64,000 nt of DNA from Streptomyces sp. CB01249 (GTDB lineage Bacteria > Actinomycetota > Actinomycetes > Streptomycetales > Streptomycetaceae): NCBI RefSeq assembly GCF_001905735.1, contig NZ_LISW01000004.1, positions 124,001-188,000 of the forward strand, written 5' to 3'. The notes below the pieces were generated by a model, which had not been told where the DNA came from, did no database searches, and saw only the letters and a program-made list of their open reading frames with translations. A program made the position numbers and the translations under genes. This document shows positions 53,558 through 62,057 of this stretch, in pieces (position 1 is the stretch's first letter; each line of letters begins with the position of its first letter).

Positions 53558-54721
53558 GTGCAACGCATCAGTGACGAACAGCGCCGTATCCGGATCGTCC
53601 GCCGTCATCTGCTGACCCCCGGGGAACGGGTCTCGTCGCCCGTCGCGGTGGCCGACGCCCTCGTCGCACTCCACGCGACCGACGCGGCCACCGTCTTCCT
53701 CTCGGCCTGCGCCAGGCTCGCCGAGCCGGACACCGCCGCGGTGGAACGGTGTCTCTACGAGGACGTCTCGCTGGTGCGGATGCTCTCCATGCGCAACACC
53801 CTCTTCGTCGTGTCGAACGAGATGGCCCCGCACGTCGAGGCGGCGAACGCGCGCGCTGTGGCCGCCAAGGAGCGCCGCAACCTGCTCAAGCATCTCCGCG
53901 AGGACGGAAACGGCCTGGACGAACGCTGGCTCGACCAGACCGAGAAGAGCGCCCTCGCCTTCCTGGAAGACAGCGGTCCGGTCTCGGGCAGCGAACTCGC
54001 CGCCGGTGTGGCCGCCCTTCGCACAAAGATCACCGTCTTCCCCGGGAAGAAACAGGAAACGGTCCAGGGCGTAGCGACCCGGGTGATCCGGGTACTGGCC
54101 GCCGAGGGCAGGATCCGCAGGGACCGGCCACGGGGCTCCTGGACCTCCAGCCAGTTCCGCTGGGCCCTGGCCCGCCCCCGGCCGGTGGAGGACACCGCTC
54201 CGGCCCAGGCGGAACTGGCCCTGCGCTGGCTCCGGGCATACGGTCCGGGCACGGAGGCCGACCTGAAGTGGTGGACCGGCTGGGGCACCCGCGAGGTCCG
54301 TACCGCTCTCGCGGCGGTCGGAGCAGTGGAGGTACGACTCGACAACGGGGCTCCGGCCTGGGTCGCCCCCGGAGACACGGAGTCCGAGCCCGCCCAGGCC
54401 CGCTGGGCGGCCCTGCTGCCCGGGCTCGACCCGAGCGGCATGGGCTGGGCGGACCGCGGCTTCCATCTGCCGGCCGAGCACCGGGCAGCCCTCTTCGACC
54501 GCTCGGGCAACATCGGCCCCACGGTGTGGTGGGACGGCCGGATCGTGGGCGGCTGGGCCCAGCGAGGCGACGGTGAGCTCACCTGGCGGCTGCTGACCGA
54601 CCCCGGCCGGGAGGCCACGGCAGCGATCGAGACCGAGGCGGCCCGGCTGGCGGACTGGGTGGAGGAAGCCCGGATCACCCCGCGCTTCCGGACCCCGCTG
54701 GAAAGGGAGTTGACCGCCTGA
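53558..54721 (+). CDS. Winged-helix DNA-binding domain protein (HTH_42 family)
   Basis: 387 residues. It belongs to the HTH_42 (PF06224) family of tandem winged helices, with WWTGWGTREVRTALAAV and the C-terminal GNIGPTVWWDGRIVGGWAQR. Related AlkZ/YcaQ glycosylases open interstrand crosslinks and use a Q-x-Q/D motif near the N-terminus. The equivalent region here reads ALHATDAATVF and lacks that Q, so glycosylase activity is doubtful. GTG 53558 with GAGG upstream. It ends 6 nt before a parS-centred palindrome. Confidence 0.85.
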   Translation: MQRISDEQRRIRIVRRHLLTPGERVSSPVAVADALVALHATDAATVFLSACARLAEPDTAAVERCLYEDVSLVRMLSMRNTLFVVSNEMAPHVEAANARAVAAKERRNLLKHLREDGNGLDERWLDQTEKSALAFLEDSGPVSGSELAAGVAALRTKITVFPGKKQETVQGVATRVIRVLAAEGRIRRDRPRGSWTSSQFRWALARPRPVEDTAPAQAELALRWLRAYGPGTEADLKWWTGWGTREVRTALAAVGAVEVRLDNGAPAWVAPGDTESEPAQARWAALLPGLDPSGMGWADRGFHLPAEHRAALFDRSGNIGPTVWWDGRIVGGWAQRGDGELTWRLLTDPGREATAAIETEAARLADWVEEARITPRFRTPLERELTA

Positions 54722-54727
54722 GCGGCT

Positions 54728-54759
54728 GTGCTGCCCGTTTCACGTGAAACGGGCAGCAC
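54728..54759. terminator. 32-bp perfect palindrome centred on parS, probable bidirectional terminator
   Basis: The 14-bp parS at 54737-54750 is extended on both sides by nine further complementary bases (GTGCTGCCC and GGGCAGCAC), making a perfect 32-bp palindrome. It sits between the convergent winged-helix and serine hydrolase genes and can fold as a hairpin in either transcript. Confidence 0.8.
54737..54750. promoter_or_regulatory. parS (ParB-binding) site
   Basis: Perfect GTTTCACGTGAAAC in the 64-bp gap between convergent genes, the core of a longer palindrome (54728-54759). Confidence 0.92.
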
Positions 54760-54785
54760 CTGTCTCTAGGGACGTCCGGTTGCGC

Positions 54786-56171
54786 TCAGTCCCCCAGCCC
54801 GCGCCACCCCTCCTCGTCCACACCACCGGGTACCGCCGCGACGGGGCCGTACGGCTCACGCGTGAAGACGAAGGACCCCAGATCGAGGTGGCTCACGCTG
54901 CCGTCCGCGTTCCGCACGATCCGCAGCGTCTCCCCCGCGTAGTAGCCGTCCAGGCCGACCCAGGTGCCGTCGGGGCGCGCGGTGAAGCGGGCACCGCGGC
55001 CCTGCCCGTTCACCTGCCGCAGCTCCAGCCCGCGATCGGCGGTCAACGTCAGGATGTTGGGGCGCGTGGCCCAGTACCACGGCCCGGTCAGGGCAAGGAG
55101 TTCCGCGTCCACCTCGGGCAGCGGGCGCCACGGCTCAGGGATGCGGGGCTCGGCCTCGGCGACGATGTCCACGAGGTCGGCGGCCACTTCGCCGATCGCG
55201 ACCCCGGACGTCGCGTTGACGAGCACCACGGCCGTCACGTCGTCCTCGGTGCTGACCCAGAGGGCGGCCAGGAATCCGGGAAGCGAGCCCGTGTGCCCGA
55301 TGAAGGTCCGGTCCTTGCGCCGGACCAGCTGCAGCCCCAGGCCGTAATGATCGGCCCACTCACCGGGCGCGGGAGCGGCCGACGGCTGCTTCATCTCCTC
55401 CACGGAAGCCGCGGCGAGCACCCGGTCGTCGCCCCCGGCGAGGAAGGCCGCGAAGCGGAGCAGGTCCGCGGTCGTGGACCAGAGCTGTCCGGCGGGCGCC
55501 ATCAGGCCCAGGTCCTCGGCCGGTTCGGGAAGCAGGGCGTCCGCCCAGGGGTGCACCGCCCAGCCTCCGGCGTGCGGGGCCTGTGGAAGCGAACTGGTCC
55601 GGTGCATACCGAGGGGTTCCAGCACCTCGCGGCGCAGTACCTCCTCCCAGGACGCCCCGCGCACGGCCTCGACCAGCGAACCGAGCAGCGTGTAGCCCGG
55701 GTTGGAGTAGTGATGCCGGTTGCCCGGCGGGTGCATCGCGACCTGCTCATCGAGCACATCCGCGAGCGTGGGCCGCAGGCTGCCAGGGGTCCGCTCCCAC
55801 CAGGGCGCGGTCGTCTCGGCTCCGAGCCCCGCGCTGTGGCCGAGCAGCTGATGAATGGTCACGTCCCCCGCACCGGTGCCGGGCAGGTGCTTCTCCAGCG
55901 GATCCGCCAGGCCGAGCAGCCCCTCGTCACGCAGCCGCATCACCAGGACGGCGGTGAAGGTCTTGGTGAGAGACCCGATCCTGAACTGCGTGTCGGAGTC
56001 CGGGGCGTGGCCGTCGACGCAGCTGCGCGCCCCCTCCCAGACCACCTGGCCCTGCCGTTGCACGGCGGCGACGAGAGAAGGGGTGCGTCCTTCGGCCTGA
56101 GCCGTGGCGACGCGGTGCAGCAAGGCCCGCCGGGTACCGGGAAGCAACTGTTCAGCTGGAGAAGTCATCAT
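54786..56171 (-). CDS. Class C beta-lactamase-related serine hydrolase
   Basis: 461 residues. Catalytic motifs: S-x-x-K in GSLTK (Ser67, Lys70), Y-x-N in HHYSNPGY (Tyr155, Asn157) and the KTG equivalent HTG at 293-295. A C-terminal beta domain (about 350-460) follows. No signal peptide is seen, so it is probably cytoplasmic and acts as an esterase or peptidase rather than a beta-lactamase. Two ATG codons (56171, 56168) are preceded by TTGs in frame and no ribosome site; 56171 is chosen with uncertainty. Confidence 0.88.
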   Translation of the reverse strand: MMTSPAEQLLPGTRRALLHRVATAQAEGRTPSLVAAVQRQGQVVWEGARSCVDGHAPDSDTQFRIGSLTKTFTAVLVMRLRDEGLLGLADPLEKHLPGTGAGDVTIHQLLGHSAGLGAETTAPWWERTPGSLRPTLADVLDEQVAMHPPGNRHHYSNPGYTLLGSLVEAVRGASWEEVLRREVLEPLGMHRTSSLPQAPHAGGWAVHPWADALLPEPAEDLGLMAPAGQLWSTTADLLRFAAFLAGGDDRVLAAASVEEMKQPSAAPAPGEWADHYGLGLQLVRRKDRTFIGHTGSLPGFLAALWVSTEDDVTAVVLVNATSGVAIGEVAADLVDIVAEAEPRIPEPWRPLPEVDAELLALTGPWYWATRPNILTLTADRGLELRQVNGQGRGARFTARPDGTWVGLDGYYAGETLRIVRNADGSVSHLDLGSFVFTREPYGPVAAVPGGVDEEGWRGLGD

Positions 56172-56227
56172 CAACAACTACCGCTCGCACCGGCGGAAGG
56201 CGACTCCATTTCCCGGTCCGGTGCCGG

Positions 56228-57706
56228 TCAGGTCTGCGCCATGTCCACGAAGCGGGAGTAGTGGCCCTGGAAGGCGACGGTGATCGTCGCCGTGGGGCCG
56301 TTTCGGTGCTTGGCCACGATCAGGTCCGCTTCGCCGGCGCGCGGCGACTCCTTCTCGTACGCGTCCTCGCGGTGCAGCAGGATCACCATGTCGGCGTCCT
56401 GCTCGATGGAGCCGGACTCACGGAGGTCGGAGACCATCGGCTTCTTGTCCGTGCGCTGCTCGGGGCCACGGTTCAGCTGGGAGAGCGCGATGACCGGCAG
56501 CTGGAGCTCCTTGGCCAGGAGCTTGAGGTTTCGCGACATGTCGGAAACCTCCTGCTGACGGCTCTCGGCACGCTTCGAACCGCCGGACTGCATCAGCTGG
56601 AGATAGTCGATGACCACCAGCTTGAGGTCGTTGCGCTGCTTGAGGCGACGGCACTTCGCCCGGATCTCCATCATGGAGAGGTTGGGGGAGTCGTCGATGT
56701 AGAGCGGGGCCGCGGAGACGTCCGGCATCCGCCGGGCCAGCCGCGTCCAGTCCTCGTCGGTCATCGTGCCGGAACGCATGTGGTGAAGGGCCACGCGTGC
56801 TTCGGCGGACAGCAGACGCATCGCGATCTCGTTGCGCCCCATTTCCAGGGAGAAGATCACGCTGGGCATGTTGCTCTTGATCGAGCAGGCACGGGCGAAG
56901 TCCAGGGCGAGGGTCGACTTACCCATGGCGGGACGGGCTGCGATGACGACCATCTGGCCCGGGTGCAGACCGTTGGTCAGGGCGTCGAGGTCGGTGAACC
57001 CGGTGGGCACGCCCGTCATTTCGCCGCTGCGGGAGCCGATCGCCTCGATCTCGTCGAGGGCGCCTTCCATGATGTCGCCGAGCGGCAGGTAGTCCTCGCT
57101 GGTCCGCTGCTCGGTGACGGCGTAGATCTCCGCCTGGGCCGAGTTCACGATGTCATCGACATCGCCGTCGGCCGCGTATCCCATCTGCGTGATCTTCGTA
57201 CCGGCTTCCACGAGCCGCCGCAGGACAGCGCGTTCGTGGACGATCTCCGCGTAGTACGAGGCGTTGGCCGCCGTCGGCACCGACTGGACCAGGGTGTGCA
57301 GATAAGGCGCCCCGCCCACCTTGGTGATCTCGCCGCGCTTGACCAGCTCGGCGGCCACGGTGATCGGGTCGGCGGGCTCGCCCTTGGCGTAGAGGTCGAG
57401 GATCGCCTGATAGACGGTCTCGTGCGCGGGGCGGTAGAAGTCGTGGCCCTTGATGATCTCCACGACGTCGGCGATGGCGTCCTTGGACAGCAGCATGCCG
57501 CCGAGCACGGACTGCTCCGCGTCCAGGTCCTGGGGCGGCACCCGCTCGAAGCCGGCGGAACCGCCTTCCCAGTCGGTGGACTCACGGCCGCGGTCGTGGC
57601 GGTCGCCCCGGTCGCGGTCCTCACCCCGGCGCTGGCGGGATACGGGCAGCCGGTCACTGGGGCCGGTGTCCGCCCATGGGTCGTCCAAGGGTTCGGGAAT
57701 GCTCAT
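56228..57706 (-). CDS. dnaB: Replicative DNA helicase DnaB
   Basis: 492 residues. A polar N-terminal extension rich in Arg/Asp (about 25-50) precedes the DnaB N-terminal domain (VPPQDLDAEQSVLGGMLLSKDA). A linker and the RecA-like ATPase follow: Walker A ARPAMGKST (about 256), Walker B LVVIDYLQLMQ, and Arg finger region LIVAKHRNGPT. The hexamer unwinds DNA at the replication fork. No intein is present. ATG 57706 with GGAGGAGG upstream. The promoter region has several DnaA boxes. Its position near the ribosomal operon rpsF-rplI matches Streptomyces. Confidence 0.97.
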   Translation of the reverse strand: MSIPEPLDDPWADTGPSDRLPVSRQRRGEDRDRGDRHDRGRESTDWEGGSAGFERVPPQDLDAEQSVLGGMLLSKDAIADVVEIIKGHDFYRPAHETVYQAILDLYAKGEPADPITVAAELVKRGEITKVGGAPYLHTLVQSVPTAANASYYAEIVHERAVLRRLVEAGTKITQMGYAADGDVDDIVNSAQAEIYAVTEQRTSEDYLPLGDIMEGALDEIEAIGSRSGEMTGVPTGFTDLDALTNGLHPGQMVVIAARPAMGKSTLALDFARACSIKSNMPSVIFSLEMGRNEIAMRLLSAEARVALHHMRSGTMTDEDWTRLARRMPDVSAAPLYIDDSPNLSMMEIRAKCRRLKQRNDLKLVVIDYLQLMQSGGSKRAESRQQEVSDMSRNLKLLAKELQLPVIALSQLNRGPEQRTDKKPMVSDLRESGSIEQDADMVILLHREDAYEKESPRAGEADLIVAKHRNGPTATITVAFQGHYSRFVDMAQT

Positions 57707-58152
57707 CCGGCCACCTCCTCCCGTCCGCTCCGCGGACCTAGCCGTGCTCCTCTTTCTTACGGCACGGCACCGACAAACAAGACCCCCGACTCCGGTTCCG
57801 GTGTGTCGAGTTCTGCGGTGTCGCAGAGCCGAAACAGGGTGGGGGCGCCGGACTACGGTAGGCGGCTCCGCACCGTCAGCCAATCTGGTTATCCACAGGC
57901 CCTGTGGATGAGCGGGCAGATGCTGTGGAGAACCCCTCGGAACCTGTGCACGGACCGGGGGACAGCACTGTGGACAAACTCATAGACCACCTGCAAATAC
58001 CGCTGTGACCTGGCCTTTTCCCATCCACCGGCTGTGGGGGAGAAAAAGTTGGACGCTCAGGGCGAGATCATCCCGTGCCCGGTGCAAGAGTTGCCCACAG
58101 GCAAGCAAATGTAAGGACCCATAGCCGATTGCATCTCTTACCTGTGGAAGAT
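57707..58152. promoter_or_regulatory. Intergenic region with DnaA boxes between dnaB and the MATE gene
   Basis: This 446-bp gap has no gene. It contains TTATCCACA at 57889-57897, TGTGGATGA at 57903-57911 and a perfect TGTGGACAA (preferred TTGTCCACA on the minus strand) at 57969-57977. Weaker matches are near 57924 (TGTGGAGAA) and 58074 (TTGCCCACA). The dense group at 57889-57977 lies 180-270 bp upstream of the dnaB start. No certain -35/-10 for dnaB was placed. Confidence 0.65.
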
Positions 58153-58165
58153 TAGATTGGCTGCC

Positions 58166-59503
58166 ATGATCCAGCCACCGGGAACCCCGTCTTCCCGCCG
58201 CCGACGGCACGACCGCGAGATCATCGCGCTCGCCGTCCCGGCCTTCGGCGCGCTCGTGGCCGAGCCGCTTTTCGTGATGGTCGACAGTGCCATCGTCGGC
58301 CATCTCGGCACCCCCCAGCTGGCCGGACTGGCGGTCGCCGCCGCCCTTCTGACCACCGCCGTGAGCATCTTCGTCTTTCTCGCGTACGCCACCACGGCAG
58401 CGGTCGCCCGCCGGGTGGGCGCCGGAGATCTCGCCTCCGCGATCCGCCAGGGCATGGACGGCATCTGGCTGGCCCTCCTGCTCGGTGTCGCCGTCATCGC
58501 CCTGACGCTTCCCCTCGCCCCCTGGCTCACCGAGGTGTTCGGCGCCTCCTCCACAGCGGCGCCCCACGCCATCACCTATCTCCGGATCTCCAGCCTCGGC
58601 ATCCCCGCGATGCTGGTGGTGATGGCCGCGACCGGGGTACTCCGGGGCCTCCAGGACACCCGCACCCCGCTCTACGTCGCCGTCGGAGGCTTCGCAGCCA
58701 ACGCGGCCCTCAACGCCGGCCTCGTCTACGGCGCCGGCCTGGGCATCGCCGGCTCGGCCTGGGGCACGGTCATCGCCCAGCTCGCGATGGCGGCCGCGTA
58801 TCTGGTCGTCGTCGTGCGGGGAGCGCGGCGCCACGGCGCGTCCCTGCGCCCCGACGCCGCGGGCATCAGGGCCTGTGCCCAGGCGGGTGCGCCCCTCCTG
58901 GTCCGGACGCTGTCGCTGCGGGCCGTCCTGCTCATCGCCACGGCGGTCGCCGCCCGGCTCGGCGACACCGATATAGCCGCCCACCAGATCATCCTCTCCC
59001 TGTGGAGCCTGATGGCCTTCGCCCTCGACGCCATCGCCATCGCCGGGCAGGCCATCATCGGGCGCTACCTGGGCGCGAACGATGCGCAGGGCGCACGCGA
59101 GGCGTGCCGTCGGATGGTGGAGTGGGGCATCGCGTCCGGTGTGGTCCTGGGCGTGCTGATCGTCCTGGCCCGGCCGCTGTTCGTCCCCCTGTTCACCAGC
59201 GACACGGCGGTCCAGGATGCCCTGCTGCCCGCCCTGCTGGTGGTGGCGGCCACCCAGCCGATCGCCGGCGTCGTCTTCATCCTGGACGGCGTGCTGATGG
59301 GTGCCGGCGACGGGCCGTACCTGGCCTGGGCCATGCTCGTCACACTGGCCGTCTTCGCCCCCGCGGCCCTCCTGGTCCCCACTCTGGGCGGCGGGCTCGG
59401 CGCGTTGTGGTGCGCGATGGCACTGATGATGATCGTGCGGATGGCGACGCTCTGGCTCCGTACCCGCTCCGGGAAGTGGCTGGTCACCGGCGCGACCCGC
59501 TGA
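58166..59503 (+). CDS. MATE family efflux transporter (DinF type)
   Basis: 445 residues, twelve spans. Begins with a basic stretch then REIIALAVPAFGALVAEPLFVMVDSAIVGHLGTPQLAGLAV, the standard DinF/MATE first pair of helices; the second half repeats the fold (about 230-440). It exports cationic compounds using Na+ or H+. ATG 58166 has no ribosome site. TAGATT at 58153-58158 is seven bases upstream, so a leaderless mRNA is likely. A TTG at 58157 is the less likely start. A parS site follows 12 nt after the stop. Confidence 0.92.
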   Translation: MIQPPGTPSSRRRRHDREIIALAVPAFGALVAEPLFVMVDSAIVGHLGTPQLAGLAVAAALLTTAVSIFVFLAYATTAAVARRVGAGDLASAIRQGMDGIWLALLLGVAVIALTLPLAPWLTEVFGASSTAAPHAITYLRISSLGIPAMLVVMAATGVLRGLQDTRTPLYVAVGGFAANAALNAGLVYGAGLGIAGSAWGTVIAQLAMAAAYLVVVVRGARRHGASLRPDAAGIRACAQAGAPLLVRTLSLRAVLLIATAVAARLGDTDIAAHQIILSLWSLMAFALDAIAIAGQAIIGRYLGANDAQGAREACRRMVEWGIASGVVLGVLIVLARPLFVPLFTSDTAVQDALLPALLVVAATQPIAGVVFILDGVLMGAGDGPYLAWAMLVTLAVFAPAALLVPTLGGGLGALWCAMALMMIVRMATLWLRTRSGKWLVTGATR

Positions 59504-59515
59504 CCGATTCGGCAT

Positions 59516-59529
59516 GTTTCACGTGAAAC
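59516..59529. promoter_or_regulatory. parS (ParB-binding) site
   Basis: Perfect GTTTCACGTGAAAC between the MATE gene and the terminator of the rpsF operon, in a gap between convergent genes. Confidence 0.92.
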
Positions 59530-59532
59530 GGC

Positions 59533-59564
59533 GAAGGGCCGCACCCCGGAGGGTGCGGCCCTTC
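59533..59564. terminator. Terminator of the rpsF-ssb-rpsR-rplI operon
   Basis: GAAGGGCCGCACCC (59533-59546) and 59551-59564 pair perfectly over 14 bp around a CGGA tetraloop. On the minus strand it lies 25 nt after the rplI stop; it could also end the convergent MATE transcript. Confidence 0.85.
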
Positions 59565-59589
59565 ACTGTTCTGCTGAGGTGCGGCCCGA

Positions 59590-60036
59590 TCAGGCAGCAA
59601 CAACCTCGACGCCGAGCTTCGCAGCGACCTCGGGGTGCAGACGGACGGACACCTGGTGCCCGCCCAGCGTCTTGATCGGCGAACCGAGCTCGACGCGACG
59701 CTTGTCGACGTCCGGACCACCGGCGGCCTTGATCGCCGAGGCGATGTCGGCCGGGGTGACGGAGCCGAAGAGCCGGCCGGCGTCGCCGGAGCGAACGGCC
59801 AGACGGACCTTGACGGCCTCGAGCTTGGCCTTGACCTCGTTGGCCTGCTCGATCGTCGCGATCTCGTGGATCTTGCGGGCGCGGCGGATCTGCGCCACGT
59901 CCTTCTCGCCGCCCTTGGTCCAGCGGATGGCAAAGCCACGCGGAACCAGGTAGTTGCGGGCGTACCCGTCCTTGACGTCGACGACGTCGCCAGCGGCACC
60001 GAGGCCGGTGACTTCCTGGGTGAGGATGATCTTCAT
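59590..60036 (-). CDS. rplI: 50S ribosomal protein L9
   Basis: 148 residues. N-terminal domain MKIILTQEVTGLGAAGDVVDVKDGYARNYLVPRGFA is the L9 signature, followed by a long connecting helix and C-terminal domain. L9 binds 23S rRNA at the L1 stalk base and helps reading-frame fidelity. Last gene of the rpsF-ssb-rpsR-rplI operon, 18 nt after rpsR. ATG 60036. Confidence 0.98.
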   Translation of the reverse strand: MKIILTQEVTGLGAAGDVVDVKDGYARNYLVPRGFAIRWTKGGEKDVAQIRRARKIHEIATIEQANEVKAKLEAVKVRLAVRSGDAGRLFGSVTPADIASAIKAAGGPDVDKRRVELGSPIKTLGGHQVSVRLHPEVAAKLGVEVVAA

Positions 60037-60054
60037 GATTCGGTCACCCTTCCC

Positions 60055-60291
60055 TTATCGCGCGGTGGACGTGTAGGGCAGCAGCGCCATCTCACGGCTG
60101 TTCTTGACTGCCGTGGCGACGTCACGCTGGTGCTGCGTGCAGTTGCCGGTGACGCGGCGGGCACGGATCTTGCCGCGGTCGGAAATGAACTTCCGCAGCA
60201 TGTTCGTGTCCTTGTAGTCCACGTACTGGGTCTTGTCCTTGCAGAACGCGCAGACCTTCTTCTTAGGCTTGCGCACAGGCGGCTTCGCCAT
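60055..60291 (-). CDS. rpsR: 30S ribosomal protein S18 (zinc-ribbon type)
   Basis: 78 residues. KKKVCAFCKDKTQYVDYKD and GNCTQHQRD give the Cys/His set of the zinc-binding (C+) S18 form; Streptomyces also has a zinc-free paralogue elsewhere, used under zinc starvation. S18 binds S6 in the small-subunit platform. ATG 60291; 43 nt after ssb. Confidence 0.98.
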   Translation of the reverse strand: MAKPPVRKPKKKVCAFCKDKTQYVDYKDTNMLRKFISDRGKIRARRVTGNCTQHQRDVATAVKNSREMALLPYTSTAR

Positions 60292-60334
60292 GGTGTTTCT
60301 CCTGTGTGATCAAGAAGTGGGGGTACGAGCTTCC

Positions 60335-60937
60335 CTAGAAGGGGGGCTCGTCCGAGTAGCCGCCGCCGGAACCGCCGGAGCTTCCGCCCCAGCCGCCTCC
60401 GCCGCCGCCCTGCTGGCCCCCGCCCTGGCCGCCGGCAGGCGCGCTCGTGGCCCACGGGTCGTCGGCGGGAGCACCGCCACCACCCTGCTGGCCACCACCG
60501 GGACCGCCGCCCCAGTTACCGCCGCCCTGCTGGCCGCCGCCGTATCCACCCTGGCCGCCCTGACCACCGCGACCGGTGGTCTTGGTGACCTTGGCCGTGG
60601 CGTTCTTGAGGCTGGGGCCGACTTCCTCGACATCCAGCTCGTAGACCGTGCGCTTGACGCCCTCGCGGTCCTCGTAGGACCGCTGCTTCAGCCGGCCCTG
60701 CACGACAACGCGCATGCCTCGCGTGAGCGACTCGGCGACGTTCTCCGCCGCCTGCCGCCAGACCGAGCAGGTGAGGAACAGGCCTTCGCCGTCCTTCCAC
60801 TCATTGGTCTGCCGGTCGAAGATGCGGGGAGTGGACGCGACACGGAACTTCGCGACCGCCGCACCGGACGGGGTGAAGCGCAGCTCGGGGTCGTCGACGA
60901 GATTGCCGACGACCGTGATGACGGTCTCGCCTGCCAT
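60335..60937 (-). CDS. ssb: Single-stranded DNA-binding protein
   Basis: 200 residues. OB-fold domain (about 1-110) with MAGETVITVVGNLVDDPELRFTPSGAAVAKFRVAST, then a Gly/Gln-rich disordered linker (about 120-190) and the acidic tip DEPPF that recruits replication and repair proteins. It coats single-stranded DNA as a tetramer. This is the essential SSB (SsbA type) in the ribosomal operon. ATG 60937, 74 nt after rpsF. Confidence 0.97.
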   Translation of the reverse strand: MAGETVITVVGNLVDDPELRFTPSGAAVAKFRVASTPRIFDRQTNEWKDGEGLFLTCSVWRQAAENVAESLTRGMRVVVQGRLKQRSYEDREGVKRTVYELDVEEVGPSLKNATAKVTKTTGRGGQGGQGGYGGGQQGGGNWGGGPGGGQQGGGGAPADDPWATSAPAGGQGGGQQGGGGGGWGGSSGGSGGGYSDEPPF

Positions 60938-61011
60938 GGATGAACCTCTCGGCGGGGATTGCTTCTGGCTGCTTGCTGCTACTCGAACCCGATGACCGCT
61001 GAGCTAGAAGC

Positions 61012-61302
61012 TCAGTGGATCTCGGGACGGAGGACCTTGGTCCGGAGGACCGACTCGTTCAGGTTCATCTGGCGGTCGAGCTCCTTGACGACCGCAGGCT
61101 CGGCCTGCAGGTCGATGACCGAGTAGATGCCCTCGGGCTTCTTCTTGATCTCGTAAGCGAGACGACGACGGCCCCAGGTGTCGACCTTCTCAACCTTTCC
61201 TTCGCCCTCACGGACGACGGAGAGGAAGTTCTCGATCAGCGGGGAGACTGCGCGCTCCTCGAGATCGGGGTCGAGGATGACCATCACCTCGTAGTGACGC
61301 AT
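61012..61302 (-). CDS. rpsF: 30S ribosomal protein S6
   Basis: 96 residues. MRHYEVMVILDPDLEER and WGRRRLAYEIKKKPEGIYSVIDL are S6 hallmarks. It heads the operon with ssb, rpsR and rplI. The ATG at 61302 has AAAGGAGGT 8 nt upstream, a perfect ribosome site, which decides the start. The promoter lies in 61303-61580. Confidence 0.98.
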   Translation of the reverse strand: MRHYEVMVILDPDLEERAVSPLIENFLSVVREGEGKVEKVDTWGRRRLAYEIKKKPEGIYSVIDLQAEPAVVKELDRQMNLNESVLRTKVLRPEIH

Positions 61303-61580
61303 GTGGAACCCACCTCCTTTGGACTCAGCGGCCACGGTCGTTCCGTGGCAGGAGGGTCGTGATGCGTTGAGCAACGGTGCCCGAGTAAAACAGCCCCCAC
61401 TGACAACGCCCTCGATGAGGAGGGGCGGTCCATGCGGGCCTGGGCAGACACCGGTGCAGACCGTCCAGAGTACCCGCAGACCGGCTTCCGGTTGAAATCC
61501 GGTGGTCAGGGGACGCAATCTGTACACATCGGGTGTGAGCGGCGCCACAACCGCGCCGCATGTCGGCCAGGAGGTACTCC

Positions 61581-61895
61581 ATGGCACACGTAACGCGGAC
61601 CCGCCCCTCCGTCTCGCTCTTCGCCACGGACGGCAGGCCCCATCCGCTGCAGGGCGCGCTCGTGGTGATCACGCTCGTCCTCGGCGCCCTCGCCTTCGTC
61701 TCGGCGATGTTCCACAACCTGCATCTGCTCAGCTCGTGGGCGGGCCTCATCGGGATCCTCACGGGGGCGTACGGCCAGTACATCTCCGTCACCACGCGCG
61801 AGAGGTTCCCGCTGATCATCGGCATGGGCGCGTCCGCCCTCGGGTTCTTCCTCGGGATGGCCCACGGCGGACTCTTCGGCGGCGTGATCGGCTGA
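61581..61895 (+). CDS. Small membrane protein, uncharacterised
   Basis: 104 residues with three spans (about 25-45, 52-70, 75-97). No family recognised; similar proteins are common in Streptomyces next to the rpsF operon. ATG 61581 is supported by AGGAGGT at 61567-61573. Divergent from rpsF. Function unknown. Confidence 0.8.
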   Translation: MAHVTRTRPSVSLFATDGRPHPLQGALVVITLVLGALAFVSAMFHNLHLLSSWAGLIGILTGAYGQYISVTTRERFPLIIGMGASALGFFLGMAHGGLFGGVIG

Positions 61896-62057
61896 CCTCC
61901 CGGGTCCGGCCCGGGCGGCTCCGTCACCGGACGGGGCCGCCCCCGCACGCGTACAGGCACACGGGGCCAGACAGCTCGCTCCACGGCCACAGTAGGCTTC
62001 GGCGCGAGAGCCGGAGCCCCTGACCGATGGGGACACACCTGCCGAGGAGCGCCCCGC

